A DNA stretch of 64,000 bases from Spirosoma sp. (GTDB lineage Bacteria > Bacteroidota > Bacteroidia > Cytophagales > Spirosomataceae). The position numbers and the translations under genes were made by a program. Positions 61,338 to 64,000 of the stretch are shown here, piece after piece (the first letter of the stretch is position 1; every line of letters starts with the position of its first letter). The stretch spans positions 917,125 through 981,124 of the forward strand of contig NZ_JAPLET010000026.1 of NCBI RefSeq assembly GCF_026391055.1, in the 5' to 3' direction. The notes below the pieces were generated by a model. That model ran no database searches and was not told the DNA's origin. It saw only the letters and a program-made list of their open reading frames with translations.

Positions 61338-62843
61338 ATGAAAAAACAAAACGCCCGTCAATCCCAATCGCAAACACTCAATGGCATGACACAGTCACAG
61401 GGTCAGGCCAATACTAATTTTTCGTTCAGCGATTACCAGACTGAAAACTTTTTTGATGAGATGTTCGCCAGTGAGATGCAGGTACGGGCAGGCTATGCTC
61501 CTTTCCAGCAGCGCGTTGAGCAGCTTACCCGCGAGGATCTTATCGGGCGACAGCATGCAGCCGAACGGGCACTCATGAGCATGGGCATTACCTTTAATGT
61601 CTACTCGGAAGGTGAAGGCACCGAACGGATTATGCCCATTGACATTATCCCCCGAATTATCGAATCGGCCGAGTGGGACCGGCTCGAAGCGGGGCTAATC
61701 CAGCGTATTAAAGCCATTAATATGTTCCTGGACGACGTCTATAACGACCAGAATATTCTCAACGACGGCGTTGTTCCCCGCGACCTTATCGAATCCAGCA
61801 AGTCCTTTTTGCCGGGCTGTTTAGGTGTAAAACCGCCAAAAGGAATCTGGTGCCACATTACCGGTACCGACCTGATCCGGGGTGAAGACGGGACCATGAT
61901 GGTACTTGAAGATAACCTCCGCTGCCCGTCGGGGGTGTCGTATATGCTCGAAAACCGCGAACTCAACAAACAGACTTTCCCCGATGTGCTGGCCCAAACG
62001 GGCGTTCGGCCGGTTTCCGACTACCCGACGCGGCTATTGCAGATGTTGCAGTACATTGCCGACCGGCCCAACCCAACGGTGGTTGTTTTAACACCCGGCA
62101 TTTACAATTCGGCTTATTTCGAGCATTCGTATCTGGCGCAGCAGATGGGCGTTGAACTGGTTGAAGCCCGTGATCTGGTGGTATCGGGTGGTTATGTGAA
62201 AATGCGTACAACCAAAGGATTCCAGATCGTTGATGTTATCTACCGCCGTATTGATGACACATTTTTAGACCCCAAAGCCTTCAATCCAGATTCGATGATT
62301 GGCGTACCGGGCATTTTTGAAGTGTACAAAAAAGGGCGTGTTGCGCTGGCCAACGCACCGGGTACGGGTGTTGCCGATGATAAAGTGATTTACGCTTACG
62401 TGCCCCGCATCATCAAGTATTACATGGGCGAAGAAGCCATCATTCCAAATGTGAAGACGTACATCTGCCGCGAAGAGGAAGACTGCGCCTACGTTATGGA
62501 AAATATTGAAAAGCTGGTTGTTAAGGAAGCCAACGAAGCGGGTGGCTACGGTATGCTCATCGGCCCAAAAGCGACATCGGAAGAGCACGAATTATTCCGT
62601 CAGAAGATCAAGGAGAACCCCCGTAATTACATCGCCCAGCCAACTATTTCACTGTCACGCGTGCCCTGCATCGTCGGCGACCATGCCGAAGGCCGACATG
62701 TCGATCTGCGCCCGTATATCCTCTATGGCGATGGCGTAAACGTTATCCCCGGCGGGCTTACCCGTGTAGCCCTGCGCAAAGGCTCCCTCGTGGTCAACTC
62801 CTCGCAGGGCGGTGGCGGCAAGGACACCTGGGTGTTGTATTAG
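61338..62843 (+). CDS. Circularly permuted ATP-grasp protein
   Basis: A 501-residue protein of the circularly permuted ATP-grasp type 2 family (CP_ATPgrasp). ATP-grasp enzymes make carboxyl-amine or similar bonds through acylphosphates; this branch is predicted to build or modify peptides, though activity has rarely been shown. Recognisable are a Gln/Ser-rich N-terminal tail (1-30), ERALMSMGITFNVYSEGEGTE, VLEDNLRCPSGVSYMLENR, VVLTPGIYNSAYFEHSYLAQQMG and the C-terminal GGLTRVALRKGSLVVNSSQGGGGKDTWV. In many genomes an alpha-E domain gene and a transglutaminase gene follow; here neither is present downstream within the window. Confidence 0.9.
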   Translation: MKKQNARQSQSQTLNGMTQSQGQANTNFSFSDYQTENFFDEMFASEMQVRAGYAPFQQRVEQLTREDLIGRQHAAERALMSMGITFNVYSEGEGTERIMPIDIIPRIIESAEWDRLEAGLIQRIKAINMFLDDVYNDQNILNDGVVPRDLIESSKSFLPGCLGVKPPKGIWCHITGTDLIRGEDGTMMVLEDNLRCPSGVSYMLENRELNKQTFPDVLAQTGVRPVSDYPTRLLQMLQYIADRPNPTVVVLTPGIYNSAYFEHSYLAQQMGVELVEARDLVVSGGYVKMRTTKGFQIVDVIYRRIDDTFLDPKAFNPDSMIGVPGIFEVYKKGRVALANAPGTGVADDKVIYAYVPRIIKYYMGEEAIIPNVKTYICREEEDCAYVMENIEKLVVKEANEAGGYGMLIGPKATSEEHELFRQKIKENPRNYIAQPTISLSRVPCIVGDHAEGRHVDLRPYILYGDGVNVIPGGLTRVALRKGSLVVNSSQGGGGKDTWVLY

Positions 62844-62846
62844 TAA

Positions 62847-62907
62847 GTATAGTGAGTGAAGTAAGGCTGGCAACCCATTCCCCTTACTTCACTCATTTTC
62901 TTTATAC
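62847..62907. terminator. Inverted repeat after the ATP-grasp gene
   Basis: GAGTGAAGTAAGG (62854-62866) pairs perfectly with 62882-62894, and outer AGTATA (62847-62852) with TATACT (62902-62907) after an internal bulge. It starts 4 bases after the stop codon and probably terminates transcription before the surface protein gene. Confidence 0.6.
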
Positions 62908-62950
62908 TCTTTTCCTGCGTAGGGCGTTTTAGATGAAACGGCAGTAATCT

Positions 62951-64000
62951 ATGCGTTCTATCTATTTACTCAGCGCTACACTTCTCTTTTTTTGTATTAT
63001 TCTGAAGCCTGTAACGAGTCAGGCATCCCATGTTCGGGCGGGTGAGATCACCACCAAACGAACTTCCCGAACCGCGTTAACTTACGAGATCACGTTTACG
63101 GCCTACTTCGACGAAACTCCCGGCGGTAAGCAAGCCGCCGATGCAGCAAACAGCTATACCCTCTGCTTTGGTGATGGTACAACGGCGGTGGTCGAACGTA
63201 GCCAGCGAACTTTTATCAACCGGAATACCTCATCCATCAATATCTACAAAGCGGTTCATACGTACCCCGGCCCCGGCACCTACACCATCGGGATAACAGT
63301 TGTCAACCGAAACAACAATACGCTCAACCTGCCACCGGCCGGTCAATCGGCTCAACTTCCCTTTTTCGTATCCACGACAATCAGCATCAACGCAGCCCTC
63401 TTAGCCAATTCGACCCCAGTGATGCTCAACCCACCGCTGGACTCGGGACGGGTGGGCCAGAAGTTCTGCCATAACCCGGCCGCCTTCGATGCCGATGGCG
63501 ATAGCCTCGCTTACCGGCTGAGTATACCTAAAACATCACCAACCGAAAATAGCTGTACTGGTCGGAATATCCCCTCGTATCAGAGCCCAACGCAATTCAG
63601 TACTGCCAGTGAAAATGGGGGTACGCCAACGTTCAGTATTAACCCTATCACCGGCGAACTCTGCTGGGATTCGCCGGGCCAGGTGGGTCAGTTCAACTTT
63701 GCCTTCATCATTGAGGAATGGCGCAACGGGGTGCTCATCGGCGAAATCACCCGAGATATGCAGATATTCATCGTCGACAGCCCTAATAAACGCCCGCTAA
63801 TCCAGCCGATACCGGACCTGTGCGTGGAGGCAGGGGCCCTCATCACCCAACCCGTCACGGCCACCGACCCCGACGGACAGCGCGTCATCATCTCTGGCTT
63901 CGGGGGCGTCTTCAACATCGGCGCCGACCGGCTCCCCCTGCCCGCCAACGAGCTTATTCCCCCCGCCTACGCCCGGCTCATCAACGGCGACATCATCCAG
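62951..64000 (+). CDS. Large exported surface protein, gliding-motility/PKD-type, N-terminal part
   Basis: An open frame of 350 codons that runs off the window. The signal peptide is MRSIYLLSATLLFFCIIL ending VTSQA. The mature start SHVRAGEITTKRTSRTALTYEITF and the following beta-rich modules (CFGDGTTAVVERSQR, HTYPGPGTYTIGITVVNRN, FDADGDSLAYRLS, GELCWDSPGQVGQF, VTATDPDGQRVIISG) are typical of very large Cytophagales proteins with PKD/cadherin-like repeats and a C-terminal gliding motility or T9SS type B sorting domain. That C-terminus would lie outside the window, so the secretion route is inferred. The start ATG follows directly on a stop-rich spacer and the inverted repeat. Confidence 0.85.
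   Translation, partial: MRSIYLLSATLLFFCIILKPVTSQASHVRAGEITTKRTSRTALTYEITFTAYFDETPGGKQAADAANSYTLCFGDGTTAVVERSQRTFINRNTSSINIYKAVHTYPGPGTYTIGITVVNRNNNTLNLPPAGQSAQLPFFVSTTISINAALLANSTPVMLNPPLDSGRVGQKFCHNPAAFDADGDSLAYRLSIPKTSPTENSCTGRNIPSYQSPTQFSTASENGGTPTFSINPITGELCWDSPGQVGQFNFAFIIEEWRNGVLIGEITRDMQIFIVDSPNKRPLIQPIPDLCVEAGALITQPVTATDPDGQRVIISGFGGVFNIGADRLPLPANELIPPAYARLINGDIIQ

Overview
The window looks like a stretch of chromosome from a Bacteroidota bacterium of the order Cytophagales, most likely Spirosoma or a close relative. The evidence is two SusC/SusD pairs, a type IX secretion sorting domain on an M1 peptidase, DUF5686 and DUF5683 proteins, a start of a gliding-motility/PKD-type surface protein, promoters of the form TTG-N20-TAnnTTTG, and starts without Shine-Dalgarno sequences. 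The species assignment is inference. No rRNA, tRNA, CRISPR array, prophage or intact insertion sequence was found.

Layout. 1-7.5 kb: the 3' part of RNase Y, a DUF4230 membrane protein, a secreted M1 aminopeptidase, an exported VOC protein, a glycosyltransferase and an RqcH/NFACT-family protein. 7.5-21.4 kb: a 1.3 kb AT-rich gap, then two tandem, clearly paralogous SusC-SusD pairs, a small hydrophilic protein and an AGE-family (cellobiose/GlcNAc 2-epimerase-like) epimerase. A short relic of the epimerase gene after the first pair shows that the pairs arose by segmental duplication. 21.5-31.6 kb: MutS2, a HAD phosphatase, an exported orphan, a MOSC protein, a metallophosphoesterase, a DUF5686 outer-membrane protein and an M24 peptidase. 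31.6-33.6 kb: a small accessory patch with a MITE-like palindrome, truncated small genes and an AT-rich membrane protein. 33.6-39.5 kb: an RND efflux permease and adaptor pair (the permease carries an EF-hand-like loop) and class II fructose-bisphosphate aldolase.

40-47 kb: an exported orphan, DUF2905, a DEAD-box helicase with a long leader, a lipoprotein that joins a cytochrome-c motif to a copper monooxygenase-like domain, a methyltransferase and ApaG. 47.2-54 kb: uracil-DNA glycosylase, then the minus-strand cluster radical SAM, ParA, ParB, DUF5683, DapB, signal peptidase I. 54-64 kb: a Uma2-family pseudogene with two in-frame stops, an unusual GH13-like protein, an Ldh-family dehydrogenase, an aldo/keto reductase, an outer-membrane barrel, a lipoprotein with two PepSY/BLIP-like repeats and a His-rich linker, a circularly permuted ATP-grasp protein, and the start of a large surface protein that runs off the window.

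A striking feature is the number of long, nearly perfect inverted repeats (arms of about 13-43 bp) packed against stop codons between genes. Each locus has its own arm sequence, but two of them share a core and loop length, and two differ between their arms by one short repeat unit. They probably act as terminators, often bidirectional, but they are much longer than such stems need to be.
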